From NCBI GenBank assembly GCA_022826515.1, contig JAJDUT010000139.1, positions 38,307 to 102,306 on the forward strand: a DNA stretch of 64,000 bases. The letters are read 5' to 3'. Of this stretch, positions 8,956 through 16,668 are shown in pieces (the first letter of the stretch is position 1; each line of letters starts with the position of its first letter). Both the position numbers and the translations under genes were made by a program. The notes under the pieces were generated by a model, which was not told where the DNA came from, made no database searches, and saw only the letters and a list, made by a program, of their open reading frames with translations. The DNA comes from Candidatus Latescibacterota bacterium (GTDB taxonomy: Bacteria > Latescibacterota > UBA2968 > UBA8231).

Positions 8956-9758
8956 CAGTCGAGTTGGGCGATGGTTTCTCGCACGAATTGCACCGACTTT
9001 TTGAGTGCGTCTTTGGGTTCGCCTTCGATGCCGCACTCGTAGGCCAGATAGCCGCTAAAGCCGATGTCTTTGAGGGCCTGCAAGCCAGCGCGCCAATCGA
9101 TGTCGCCGGTGCCCGGCTGCATGCGCGTGTTGTCGGCCATGTGGACGTGGGCTACGTGTTTGCCAGCTTGGCGGAAGGCGGCGGGGGTGTCGGTTTCTTC
9201 GATGTGCATGTGGAAGAAGTCGCTGAGTAGGGCCACGCCTTGGGGGCTGCCAGCGCGCTCGATGATTTCGACGCCGTCGGCTTGGCGGCGCAAGAGGTGT
9301 TGCTCGTAGCGGTTGAGGGGTTCGAGTAGGAGTAGGGTGCCGTGGCTAGCGGCATGGGCGGCGAGGTCTTTGACTAGTTCGACGAGCAGGGCCTTCTCTA
9401 GGGAAATGGCGTCTTGGAGCGGCGACAGGTCGGGAATGCGCGGGCCCCCAAAGATGGGGGGGACGATCTGGCCGACGGCTTGAAAGTGCCCGCAGGCTTC
9501 CAGTTGGCGGCGGGTCTCGGCGAGGCTGTTGGCGCGCTTGCCTGGGTCTGGGTCGAGCCAGTCAAAGGTCTCTTGGCCGCAGATGGAAGCGATCTTGATG
9601 GAGCGGCCGGCGAGGGCCTGTTCGTACTGTTCGACGTGGTCGTACAGGCGCGAGCGGCCGCCGACCTCTAGGCCTTCGATGTTCAGCGATTCGGCGAAGT
9701 CGAGCTTTTCCGCGAGGCTTTCTCCGGGCAGCAGCCCTTCCTGTAAGGCAATTTTCAT
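8955..9758 (-). CDS. Sugar phosphate isomerase/epimerase (AP-endonuclease-2 TIM barrel)
   Basis: A 267-residue TIM-barrel protein of the xylose-isomerase-like/IolE-type family, which interconverts keto sugars or inososes with a divalent metal. Typical stretches are MKIALQEGLLPGES at the first strand, LLLEPLNRYEQHLL (with the metal-binding Glu), LLSDFFHMHIEE, HVHMADNTRMQPGTGDIDW (the conserved His and Asp-rich loop) and YLAYECGIEG near the end with the second Glu. The protein is cytosolic. It lies between the dehydrogenase gene (27 bases upstream) and ppk, so it is probably co-transcribed with the dehydrogenase. Together they suggest oxidation and isomerisation of an environmental sugar or polyol. 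The precise substrate is not readable from sequence. Confidence 0.85.
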   Translation of the reverse strand: MKIALQEGLLPGESLAEKLDFAESLNIEGLEVGGRSRLYDHVEQYEQALAGRSIKIASICGQETFDWLDPDPGKRANSLAETRRQLEACGHFQAVGQIVPPIFGGPRIPDLSPLQDAISLEKALLVELVKDLAAHAASHGTLLLLEPLNRYEQHLLRRQADGVEIIERAGSPQGVALLSDFFHMHIEETDTPAAFRQAGKHVAHVHMADNTRMQPGTGDIDWRAGLQALKDIGFSGYLAYECGIEGEPKDALKKSVQFVRETIAQLD

Positions 9759-9785
9759 AGTGTCCTTTCTTCTGGCGGTCCAGCG

Positions 9786-10808
9786 TTAAAACTGGACGCC
9801 GAGCTTGATGTTTGTTTCGGGTTGGGTGGCGATTTGGGGGTACGCGTCGAGCAGGTCGTCAAAGGATACGATGGGCTGCACGATGGGCAGGCAATCGACT
9901 TGGCCTTCAGCGAGCATGCGCCAGCAGACGTCGTAGATGCGGTCGTTGTCCCAATTGGGGTGGTCGGGGTTTGGCTCGCTATTGGCGCGCGAGAATACGA
10001 TGTGCGGCCGGTTCATATGGGCTTCGGCGCCCAAGTCTATCCCCGTCGTCCACGCTCCGGGATACGCACCGGCTACGATCGTGCCTCGGTAGGCGACTCC
10101 GCGCAGGGCTTGCTGCATGGCCGCGGGATGGCCGCTGTAATCAATGATCACGTCCGCGCCTCGGTTGGCCGTGGCTTTCTTGATCTCCAAGCCAGCGTCG
10201 CATTGGGTGGGGTCGAGGACGAGGTCGGCTCCGCAGGCAAGGGCTGCTTCGCGTCGGTTGGCCAATGGGTCGAGGGCGATGATGGGATGGGCACCGGCCA
10301 AGCGGCAGAATTGCACGGCCATCAGGCTGATGGCTCCGAGGCCCGAGATGGCTACGGCGTCGCCGATGCGGACGTGTCCGTCGCGCACTGCGCCGAGGGC
10401 AAAATCCGCTGGGTCGAGGCAGACCGCGGCTTGCCAAGGGACATCTGTGGGCAAGCGGCGCGCGGTTTCGGGCCAGACGTGTTCTTCGCGGAATGGTCCG
10501 TAGGCAAAGATGCGATCGCCTTCTTTGAGCTGTGTAACGCCTGGACCTAGTTCGACGACTTCGCCGACGCCCATGTTGCCCAGCGGCACGGGGTATTGGA
10601 CGCCCTCGCCTTGATGGTCGAAGATGCGCAGCTCGGAGTCGAAGCGGCCGCGCGGGCTGGCGTATCCCTTAAACTGCGACATTTCAGTGCCGTGCTTGGC
10701 GGCCGCGTACAGGCTTTTGACGCGGACTTGGCCTGCTGATAGTGGTGGCGATTCACATTCCTGAAAGGCCACTTGCTCGGCGGCCGGGGCGATGAGTGCT
10801 CGGGGCAT
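9786..10808 (-). CDS. Medium-chain dehydrogenase/reductase, zinc ligands not evident
   Basis: A 340-residue MDR-superfamily protein. The GroES-like N-terminal part includes KHGTEMSQFKGY and GVGEVVELGPGVTQLKEGDRIF; the Rossmann part has AISGLGAISLMAVQFCRLAGA and an acidic residue at the end of the second strand (LDPLANRR), which favours NAD. The Cys/His positions that bind catalytic zinc in alcohol dehydrogenases are not apparent (KHGTE stands where CGTD or CxSD is usual), so it resembles the sugar/BchC-like zinc-independent branch. I start it at ATG 10808 (MPRALIAP), where family homology begins; 10868 would add 20 basic, unlikely residues and leave only 19 bases before the divergent dehydrogenase gene. 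Confidence 0.83.
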   Translation of the reverse strand: MPRALIAPAAEQVAFQECESPPLSAGQVRVKSLYAAAKHGTEMSQFKGYASPRGRFDSELRIFDHQGEGVQYPVPLGNMGVGEVVELGPGVTQLKEGDRIFAYGPFREEHVWPETARRLPTDVPWQAAVCLDPADFALGAVRDGHVRIGDAVAISGLGAISLMAVQFCRLAGAHPIIALDPLANRREAALACGADLVLDPTQCDAGLEIKKATANRGADVIIDYSGHPAAMQQALRGVAYRGTIVAGAYPGAWTTGIDLGAEAHMNRPHIVFSRANSEPNPDHPNWDNDRIYDVCWRMLAEGQVDCLPIVQPIVSFDDLLDAYPQIATQPETNIKLGVQF

Positions 10809-10887
10809 GGGGCTACTCGCTTGACGTTGGGCGCGTTTTTTGGGTTTATAGCGGGCCAAAATATACACTTCTCAGCGAGGATATGCC

Positions 10888-11850
10888 ATGTCAGAACGCG
10901 TACAGATCGTAGTGCCCGGCGACAATCCAATCCAGATCGCCGGTTCGCCGCATTTGCAGCGGCTCGCTCCCTATGGGGATGTCACGCTCTTTGAGGATAC
11001 GCCGCAAAGTGCGGACGAGAAAATCGCGCGGGCCGAGGGCGCACAAATCATTATCAATACGCGCGGAGTAGTAACGTGGCGCGAGGAAATGCGCCGCTTG
11101 CCTGCCCTCAAGATGATTGCCACCTGCTCCATCGGCACGGACATGATCGACTTGGCGATTGCCAAGGAACTCGGGATCGTGGTGTCGAACCAGCCTGGCC
11201 GCACTGCGCCCGTGGTGGCTGAGCACATGTTCGGGCTGATGTTCGCCCTGTCTAAGCGCGCCTATTTCCAGACCGCCGAGCTGAAGGCTGGCCGCTGGAC
11301 GCGCGCGATGAATACCATGCTGCAAGGGAAGGTGTTGGGCGTGGTCGGCACGGGGCCGATTGGCGCGGAGATGGCGCGGTTGGGACGGGCCATCGGCATG
11401 GAGGTCATTGCGTGGACTTTCAATCCGTCGCCGGAGCGCGCGGCCGAATACGGGGTGCGCTTTGTGGAACTCGACGAGCTGTTACAGGCCGCGGATGTGG
11501 TCAGTCTGCACGTGAAATTGACTGAGGATACCCGACATTTTCTTGGGGTGCGCGAGTTTGGGCTGATGAAGGAGGGAGCGATAGTGTTGAACGGCGCGCG
11601 CGGCGATGTGCTGGACATGAACGCTTTGCGCGATGCCCTGTTGTCTGGGCATGTGGGTGGGGCGGGGCTGGACGTGTTTCCGCAGGAGCCGCTGCCGAGC
11701 GACGATCCCATCCTCGATTGCGATCAGGTGGTGCTGACGCCACATGCGGCGGATCAGACGCCCGAGGGGGTGGATTTGCTGAACGAGGGCGCGGTGGATA
11801 ATGTGATTTCGTTTTTGCAGGGACGGCCGCGAAATAATGTGGCGGTGTGA
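10888..11850 (+). CDS. D-2-hydroxyacid dehydrogenase (SerA-like)
   Basis: A 320-residue NAD-dependent D-isomer hydroxyacid dehydrogenase. The substrate domain occupies about residues 1-100 and 285-320, and the Rossmann domain about 100-285 with VLGVVGTGPIGAEMARLGRAIG. The catalytic triad is visible: Arg in NGARGDVLD, Glu in FPQEPLPSDDP, and His in LTPHAADQTPEG. VVSNQPGRTAPVVAEHMFGL is the usual helix before the nucleotide domain. It lacks the ACT domain of full-length SerA, so glyoxylate, hydroxypyruvate or another 2-ketoacid is as likely as 3-phosphoglycerate. It is divergent from the MDR gene across an 80-base spacer. The ATG follows an AGCGAGGAT purine stretch. Confidence 0.88.
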   Translation: MSERVQIVVPGDNPIQIAGSPHLQRLAPYGDVTLFEDTPQSADEKIARAEGAQIIINTRGVVTWREEMRRLPALKMIATCSIGTDMIDLAIAKELGIVVSNQPGRTAPVVAEHMFGLMFALSKRAYFQTAELKAGRWTRAMNTMLQGKVLGVVGTGPIGAEMARLGRAIGMEVIAWTFNPSPERAAEYGVRFVELDELLQAADVVSLHVKLTEDTRHFLGVREFGLMKEGAIVLNGARGDVLDMNALRDALLSGHVGGAGLDVFPQEPLPSDDPILDCDQVVLTPHAADQTPEGVDLLNEGAVDNVISFLQGRPRNNVAV

Positions 11851-11870
11851 TGCGAGTGCGAGGAGAAACT

Positions 11871-12581
11871 ATGGACGACAAAAAACAGCTAGCAAAAGAA
11901 GAAAAGAAATTTGCCGCGGCAATTGGGCACGAGCCGTCCTTAGAAACAGTGGACGATAAAGGGCATACGGACCTCCACCACGCTGCGACCCTGCACTTGC
12001 CCTGCTTGGCTGACTCCCTGCTGCATCGCGGGGCCGAAGTCAACGCCGAGGACCGGGAAAAAATGACGCCGCTGCATAGTGCTGCGATGGGCAACGAGAT
12101 TGCGGTAGCGCAGCTTTTGCTAGCGCACGGCGGGGATATCAACGCCAAAGATAAAGACGGCCTGACGCCGCTGCATATTGCGGTGGCGCGGGATAATGTG
12201 GTGGCGGCGGAGTTTTTGCTCCATAACGGGGCGGATATCAACGCCAAGAACTACTACCACGGCCTAACGCCGCTGCATCTTGCAACGATGCGGAATAAGG
12301 TGGCGGCGGCGGAGTTTTTGCTCCATAACGGGGCAGACATCGACGCCAAGAACTACCACGACAGCCTGACGCCGCTGCATGTTGCGACGATGCGGAATAT
12401 GTTTCGGATCGCCGAGCTTTTGCTCCATAACGGCGCAGATGTCAACGCCAAGACCAGCGATGGCTGGACGTCGTTGTCGCTCGCCATACGCAAAAAAGAT
12501 ATGGTTAGCTCGGTCTGCCGTTTCTTTGGGCTGGAGACGAGGATGGTGCGGTTGTTGCGCCATTATGGGGGTGGGGAATGA
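11871..12581 (+). CDS. Ankyrin-repeat protein
   Basis: A 236-residue protein made largely of about six ankyrin repeats (residues about 35-215). Consensus units such as GLTPLHIAVARDNVVAAEFLLHNGAD occur with a 33-34-residue period. Repeats 3 to 5 are nearly identical at DNA level (about 12155-12440), a sign of recent unit duplication. The N-terminus (MDDKKQLAKEEKKF) is charged, with no signal peptide. The start at 11871 is supported by AGGAG six bases upstream; the earlier ATG at 11850 overlaps the preceding stop. Such proteins bind other proteins; the partner is unknown. The AAA/PD-(D/E)XK gene starts 19 bases after it, so the two are probably co-expressed, and a decayed ankyrin fragment persists at 14191. 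Confidence 0.9.
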   Translation: MDDKKQLAKEEKKFAAAIGHEPSLETVDDKGHTDLHHAATLHLPCLADSLLHRGAEVNAEDREKMTPLHSAAMGNEIAVAQLLLAHGGDINAKDKDGLTPLHIAVARDNVVAAEFLLHNGADINAKNYYHGLTPLHLATMRNKVAAAEFLLHNGADIDAKNYHDSLTPLHVATMRNMFRIAELLLHNGADVNAKTSDGWTSLSLAIRKKDMVSSVCRFFGLETRMVRLLRHYGGGE

Positions 12582-12600
12582 AACCGAAGGAGGTGCGTCC

Positions 12601-14151
12601 ATGAGTAAACGCAGACTGCCCATTGGCATTCAGACCTTCCGCAAAATTCGGGAGGAGGACTGCTACTACGTCGATAAAACGGCTTACATTCAGCGGCTGC
12701 TCGACGAGGGGACGCACTACTTTCTGTCGCGTCCGCGGCGTTTTGGCAAGAGCCTGTTCTTGGACACGCTCAAGGAACTGTTCGAGGGCAACGAGCCGTT
12801 GTTTGCGGGGCTGGCCATCCACGACCATTGGGATTGGTCGGTGCGCCACCCAGTGCTGCGGCTCGACTTCAGCAGTGGCACCTACCAAGGGCCGGACGAC
12901 TTGCAAAAGGAAGTGGCGGCGCAATTGAACGCGATGGAAGAGGAAGCGGAGATCGTCCCGCGCGATGACGACACCGCTTCGGCTCGCTTCCGCCGTTTGA
13001 TGAAGGTGCTGCACGAGCGCAGCGGTCAGCGCGTTGTGGTACTGGTTGATGAGTACGACAAGCCGATTTTAGATGCCTTGGAAGTGCCGGAGGTCGCTCG
13101 CGCCAACCGCGACTTGCTGCGCGGTTTGTATTCGACCGTGAAGTTTGCCGATGCCCACATCCGCTTCACGTTTATCACTGGGGTGAGCAAGTTTTCCAAG
13201 GTCAGCCTGTTTTCTGGCCTCAACAATCTGAAGGACATCACCTTAGATGGGCGCTATTCGGCTCTCTGCGGCTACACCGAGGCGGACTTGGATACGGTGT
13301 TCGCGCCGGAACTGCCGGGCTTGGATCGGGAGCAGATCCGCGATTGGTACAACGGCTATAGCTGGCGAGGTGACGAGAAGGTGTACAACCCGTTCGACAT
13401 CCTGCTGCTGTTCGACAGCCGCGAGTTCAAAGCGCATTGGTTTGAGACCGGGACGCCGACGTTCCTGATCGAAACGCTTTGCAAGCGCCACATCAGTTCG
13501 TTGGAGTTAGGTGGGATGGTCGGCAGCGACGAGTTGCTCTCGACCTTTGACGTGGATGCTATAGCGACCGAGGCGCTGCTGTTCCAGACCGGCTACCTGA
13601 CGATAACGGATGCCGAGGATCTGGGCGGCGAACGGCTCTATCGCTTGGGCTATCCCAATCGGGAGGTGCGCCAGAGCCTGAACCGCAGCTTGCTGCGCTA
13701 CTTGGTGCAGGACTCGACGCGGCAGATGGCCAACAGCGTCCGGCTCTATCGGCTGCTGGAGGCCAACGACTTCGCCGGGCTGGAGACGCTGTTCCACGCT
13801 TTCTTCGCCAGCATTCCCTACGAGTGGTATAACAACAACGACATCGCCGGGTACGAGGGCTACTACGCGAGTGTGTTCTATTCGTACTTTGCGGCGTTGG
13901 GGCTGGACATCAGGGTGGAGGATAGCAGCAGCCACGGCCGGCTGGACATGGCGGTTTTGTTCAACGGTACCGTCTATCTGTTCGAGTTCAAGGTAGTTGA
14001 GCTTTCGTCAGCGGGAGCGGCGCTGGCGCAGTTGCAGGAGCGGCGCTACGCGGACAAGTATCGCGGTTTGGGACAGCCGATATACCTGATTGGCGTGGAG
14101 TTCAGCAAGAATGAGCGCAATGTCGCGGCGTTTGACGTGGAACGCGCCTGA
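12601..14151 (+). CDS. AAA-ATPase-like / PD-(D/E)XK nuclease superfamily protein
   Basis: A 516-residue protein of the DUF1703-type family: N-terminal AAA-ATPase_like domain followed by a PDDEXK_9 nuclease-fold domain. The N-terminus reads LPIGIQTFRKIREEDCYYVDKTAYI, then a Walker-A-like RPRRFGKSLFLDTLKELF (residues about 47-64) and a Walker-B-like VVVLVDEYDKPILDAL (about 145-160). The C-terminal domain has GRLDMAVLF and VYLFEFKV (about 440-465), the Asp and E-x-K of the nuclease core. GGAGG seven bases before ATG 12601 fixes the start. The family is highly expanded in FCB-type and sponge-associated bacteria; its function is unproven, though defence or mobile roles are proposed. It follows the ankyrin gene closely. 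Confidence 0.88.
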   Translation: MSKRRLPIGIQTFRKIREEDCYYVDKTAYIQRLLDEGTHYFLSRPRRFGKSLFLDTLKELFEGNEPLFAGLAIHDHWDWSVRHPVLRLDFSSGTYQGPDDLQKEVAAQLNAMEEEAEIVPRDDDTASARFRRLMKVLHERSGQRVVVLVDEYDKPILDALEVPEVARANRDLLRGLYSTVKFADAHIRFTFITGVSKFSKVSLFSGLNNLKDITLDGRYSALCGYTEADLDTVFAPELPGLDREQIRDWYNGYSWRGDEKVYNPFDILLLFDSREFKAHWFETGTPTFLIETLCKRHISSLELGGMVGSDELLSTFDVDAIATEALLFQTGYLTITDAEDLGGERLYRLGYPNREVRQSLNRSLLRYLVQDSTRQMANSVRLYRLLEANDFAGLETLFHAFFASIPYEWYNNNDIAGYEGYYASVFYSYFAALGLDIRVEDSSSHGRLDMAVLFNGTVYLFEFKVVELSSAGAALAQLQERRYADKYRGLGQPIYLIGVEFSKNERNVAAFDVERA

Positions 14152-14190
14152 GCAGGCGAGGCTGGTGGCACAAAGCTTCTGAGCTCCTAA

Positions 14191-14232
14191 AAAGAGGATG
14201 GCAGGACGCCGCTACACGTGGCAGCGGAGTAA
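14191..14232 (+). pseudogene. Remnant of an ankyrin repeat
   Basis: In frame after a TAA at 14188-14190, the sequence reads KEDGRTPLHVAAE and then TAA (14230-14232). DGRTPLHVAAE is the core of an ankyrin unit. It has no start codon and only 13 codons, so it is a fragment left by decay or rearrangement of a larger ankyrin gene. It lies between the AAA/PD-(D/E)XK gene and the phosphatase gene. Confidence 0.6.
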
Positions 14233-14241
14233 AATGGAAGA

Positions 14242-15366
14242 ATGAACGCATTCGATCGGCGCTTTGCCGCGCGGCAAATTCCCGGCAAACGGGAGTATCA
14301 AGAGGATGATTATGGCCTGCTGGATGGGCGCGACCTCGGCCTAGACGGCAGCGAGCACACCATGTTGTTGGTCGCCGATGGCATGGGCGGTCACGTTGGC
14401 GGCGCGACGGCTAGCGGCCTTTTGAGCAAGACCTTTGTCGAGGTGTATCCGCAGGCGTCGGGGCCAATTGTCGACCGGCTCCGGGACTGTCTCGAAGCGG
14501 CCAATAAAGCTATGGCCGATGCCATTGCCGAAAATCCCGAACTCGACAGCATGGGTTCGACCTTGGTGGCGGCTGTTGTTTCAAGCGAGGGGCTGAACTG
14601 GATCAGCGTGGGCGACTCCCCGTTGTGGCTGTTCCGCGAGGGGCAATTAGAGCGTTTGAATGCGGATCATTCTATGGCTCCGGTTCTTGCGGATCTCGTG
14701 GCAGCGGGGCGCATGACCGCAGAGGAAGCGGCTCAGGACCCAAGACGGCATTCACTGCGATCGGCAATCATGGGCGATGACATACATCTGATTGACGTAT
14801 CGTCGCAGCCAGTTGCTGTGAAGAAGGGGGACCGGCTGCTATTGGCGAGCGATGGGTTGATGACCCTCAGCGATCAAGAGATCAAGACTATCCTCAAGAA
14901 AACGCAAGACACGCCGTTGGCGGATAGCGCCGAGGCTCTTATCCAAGCAGTGGAAAATGCCGAAAGTCCCCATCAAGACAACGCGACTGTCTTGTTGTAT
15001 GCACCGGCTGAGGACGCGGAATTGGCTGCGGCTGATGTTGGCGAGAGAGAACCTGTTCAGGACAAGCCGCGATTAAAACGAAAACCTTGGGGCAGACTAT
15101 TGGGGATGTTGCTATGCGTTGCTGTCTTATGGGGGGTGCTTTATTGGCTTAGGCCGGGCGAAAATGTAGCTATTGAGACGCCAGCGGCTACAGATGTTGA
15201 ATTCGCTGAAGGCTCTGATGTTCAAGTGCCAACGGCACCCGACGCCGAAGAGAGCGTACCGGCTTCACAGGAGGAGACAGGGGACAGCACCCGTGCGGGG
15301 GTAGGGGAAGCCGAGCTTGACGAGCCTCAAGAAGAGAGTGTTGGGGGCGAGGCAGGAGAGGGATGA
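14242..15366 (+). CDS. PP2C-type serine/threonine phosphatase with membrane anchor
   Basis: A 374-residue protein. Residues about 8-255 are a PP2C (PPM) domain, which removes phosphate from Ser/Thr with two metal ions. Motifs in order: EYQEDDYG (first metal Asp region), LLVADGMGGHVGGATAS, MGSTLVAAVV, ISVGDSPLWLF, RLLLASDGLMTL and HQDNATVLLY with the last metal-binding Asp. Residues about 290-308 (LGMLLCVAVLWGVLYWL) form one membrane helix, and the tail beyond is acidic and low in complexity, rich in Glu, Ala and Pro. The phosphatase domain should face the cytosol and the tail the periplasm. No Ser/Thr kinase gene is present in the window. No strong ribosome site precedes ATG 14242. Confidence 0.9.
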   Translation: MNAFDRRFAARQIPGKREYQEDDYGLLDGRDLGLDGSEHTMLLVADGMGGHVGGATASGLLSKTFVEVYPQASGPIVDRLRDCLEAANKAMADAIAENPELDSMGSTLVAAVVSSEGLNWISVGDSPLWLFREGQLERLNADHSMAPVLADLVAAGRMTAEEAAQDPRRHSLRSAIMGDDIHLIDVSSQPVAVKKGDRLLLASDGLMTLSDQEIKTILKKTQDTPLADSAEALIQAVENAESPHQDNATVLLYAPAEDAELAAADVGEREPVQDKPRLKRKPWGRLLGMLLCVAVLWGVLYWLRPGENVAIETPAATDVEFAEGSDVQVPTAPDAEESVPASQEETGDSTRAGVGEAELDEPQEESVGGEAGEG

Positions 15367-15427
15367 GAGCGTAGGGCGTCGGCGCTGCGATACAATGTTC
15401 CCTTCTTGATGAGGGGCGAATGACAAA

Positions 15428-15748
15428 ATGGAAATTCTCAATGTAATACGTAGGAAAATCAGGAATGGGCAGGTCGAATTCTCGCAACATGCCACCGATC
15501 AGAGCATTATTCGCGGAATCAGCATGCAGGATTTTCGAGATGCTATGGAACGGAGTGAAGTCATTGAAGACTATCCGCACGACAAATATGGTCCCAGTTG
15601 CTTGATTCTCGGCTTTACGTTATCGCACAGGCCGTTGCATATTCATTGCAGCTACCCGATGAGACCCATAATCAAAATCATCACTCTGTATGAACCAGAG
15701 CCCTCAAGATGGATCGACTTCAAGGTAAGGAGACAGGACGATGCCTAA
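15428..15748 (+). CDS. DUF4258 protein (toxin-like)
   Basis: A 106-residue protein typical of DUF4258: IRNGQVEFSQHATDQSIIRGISMQDFRDAM, then VIEDYPHDKYGPSCLILGF and RPLHIHCSY, with the conserved His, Arg and Tyr. The family is related in fold to RelE/BrnT-like small toxins and is usually paired with a YgiT-type partner; here the partner gene starts 8 bases before this one ends. A toxin role is inference from that pairing. The C-terminal PSRWIDFKVRR is basic. It is cytosolic. Confidence 0.78.
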   Translation: MEILNVIRRKIRNGQVEFSQHATDQSIIRGISMQDFRDAMERSEVIEDYPHDKYGPSCLILGFTLSHRPLHIHCSYPMRPIIKIITLYEPEPSRWIDFKVRRQDDA

Positions 15749-15977
15749 CGACAGAGCATGGAACGAGACGCTAATCGAAAAAAACGTGACGTACCACATT
15801 GAGTTCGATGGGCGGCTCTTCCTCATCGAGAATGTTCCGGCGCGCGTCAACGTCGAGACGGGCGAGAGGCACTTCTCACCGGAGACCGTTGAGCGCCTGC
15901 AGCAAACAGTGTGGGAGCAATGCCGCCCCGTTCGCACTATTGAGACCCCGGTTTATGAATATGCCACTCTGGCCTGA
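15741..15977 (+). CDS. YgiT/MqsA-like protein lacking the zinc-binding cysteines
   Basis: A 78-residue protein. The central part (YHIEFDGRLFLIENVPARVNVETGERHFSPETVERLQQTVWE) aligns by eye with the N-terminal domain of YgiT/MqsA-type antitoxins. In those, two CxxC pairs hold a zinc at the beginning and in the CxxCGE segment. Here both pairs are absent (VNVETGE replaces VCxxCGE); the only Cys is near the C-terminus. The overlapping DUF4258 gene upstream indicates a coupled antitoxin-like partner. No helix-turn-helix domain follows, so it would be an MqsA N-terminal-type antitoxin without a DNA-binding half. Confidence 0.7.
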   Translation: MPNDRAWNETLIEKNVTYHIEFDGRLFLIENVPARVNVETGERHFSPETVERLQQTVWEQCRPVRTIETPVYEYATLA

Positions 15978-15990
15978 AGGATCGGGAGGC

Positions 15991-16032
15991 ATGGATAGCA
16001 AGAGAGTCGCGCTCTTCCCAAGCAGCCCCTAA
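15991..16032 (+). CDS. Possible 13-codon leader ORF
   Basis: ATG at 15991 follows a GGGAGG ribosome site (15984-15989) and reads MDSKRVALFPSSP before TAA at 16030-16032. The stop lies one base before the GTG start of the membrane-protein gene, which itself has no ribosome site. It may couple translation to that gene, or mark a one-base frameshift at the 5' end of a gene that once began here. Confidence 0.35.
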   Translation: MDSKRVALFPSSP

Positions 16033-16033
16033 A

Positions 16034-16651
16034 GTGGACCAAGCGAAGGGGTTGAACAGGTGGTTTAAGCTCCATTGCATTTGCCTTGCAGCTATTATAC
16101 CGGTATCGACAGCACTATTTGTTGGTGCCGCGGTGGTATTGGTCGCCACAAAAGACGGGCGTATGATCGAAGAACTGGTCCGTGAATTTGAGAAGCTGGG
16201 GTTAGAGTTGTCGAGTGTTGTATTCGCAGTGCTTGGTACCATAGTCGCGATTGTTGCGGCTATCTTCGGGTTGATTGCTCTTGTGTCTGGGTTGTGCATT
16301 CTGCATAAACTGTGGTCTCTCATCCCCGCTCACAAAGCAAAGACGACGCCGGGAAAAGCCATTGGATTTCTCTTGATACCGCTGTTCAATTTCTTCTGGA
16401 GTTTCATTGCAATTTACGGTCTCGCCAAAGCTCTCAATACTGAAACCTGTCGCCGATCTGTCAGTGAGGTGGCCAGTTTTATCTATTGCTGCTCATTTGT
16501 GGTGCCCCCCCTATGGGCGATAATGGGAGCACGAGAGGATCAGGCTTGGATAGTCTCTATTGGATTTATTGTCGGGTTTGTGCTCTGGTTCATCATGCTA
16601 AAGCAGATGAAGAACGCTGGCAGGCTCATTTTGCAGACGGCCGAGGCGTAG
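16034..16651 (+). CDS. Small multi-pass membrane protein (DUF4328-like)
   Basis: A 205-residue protein with four to five hydrophobic segments (about 12-40, 56-90, 105-128, 142-160, 172-190). The segment TTPGKAIGFLLIPLFNFFWSFIAIYGLAKALN strongly resembles the membrane domain that follows GYF domains in many bacterial proteins and DUF4328. The usual N-terminal GYF or zinc-ribbon part is absent. Function is unknown. The GTG at 16034 has no ribosome site of its own but directly follows a small ORF that has one (15991-16032). Confidence 0.68.
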   Translation: MDQAKGLNRWFKLHCICLAAIIPVSTALFVGAAVVLVATKDGRMIEELVREFEKLGLELSSVVFAVLGTIVAIVAAIFGLIALVSGLCILHKLWSLIPAHKAKTTPGKAIGFLLIPLFNFFWSFIAIYGLAKALNTETCRRSVSEVASFIYCCSFVVPPLWAIMGAREDQAWIVSIGFIVGFVLWFIMLKQMKNAGRLILQTAEA

Positions 16652-16668
16652 GAACTACAACAATCAAC

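Noticed and set aside
9822..10550. Plus-strand 242-codon frame opposite the MDR gene
   Set aside because: No recognisable motif, and it is wholly inside the well-supported dehydrogenase gene on the other strand.
12155..12440. Tandem DNA repeats considered as a CRISPR-like array
   Set aside because: The unit is about 100 bases, in frame and encodes ankyrin repeats; there are no unique spacers.
12379..12600. Upstream extension of the AAA/PD-(D/E)XK frame
   Set aside because: It runs over the end of the ankyrin gene in another frame. GGAGG followed by ATG at 12601 gives the family's N-terminus.
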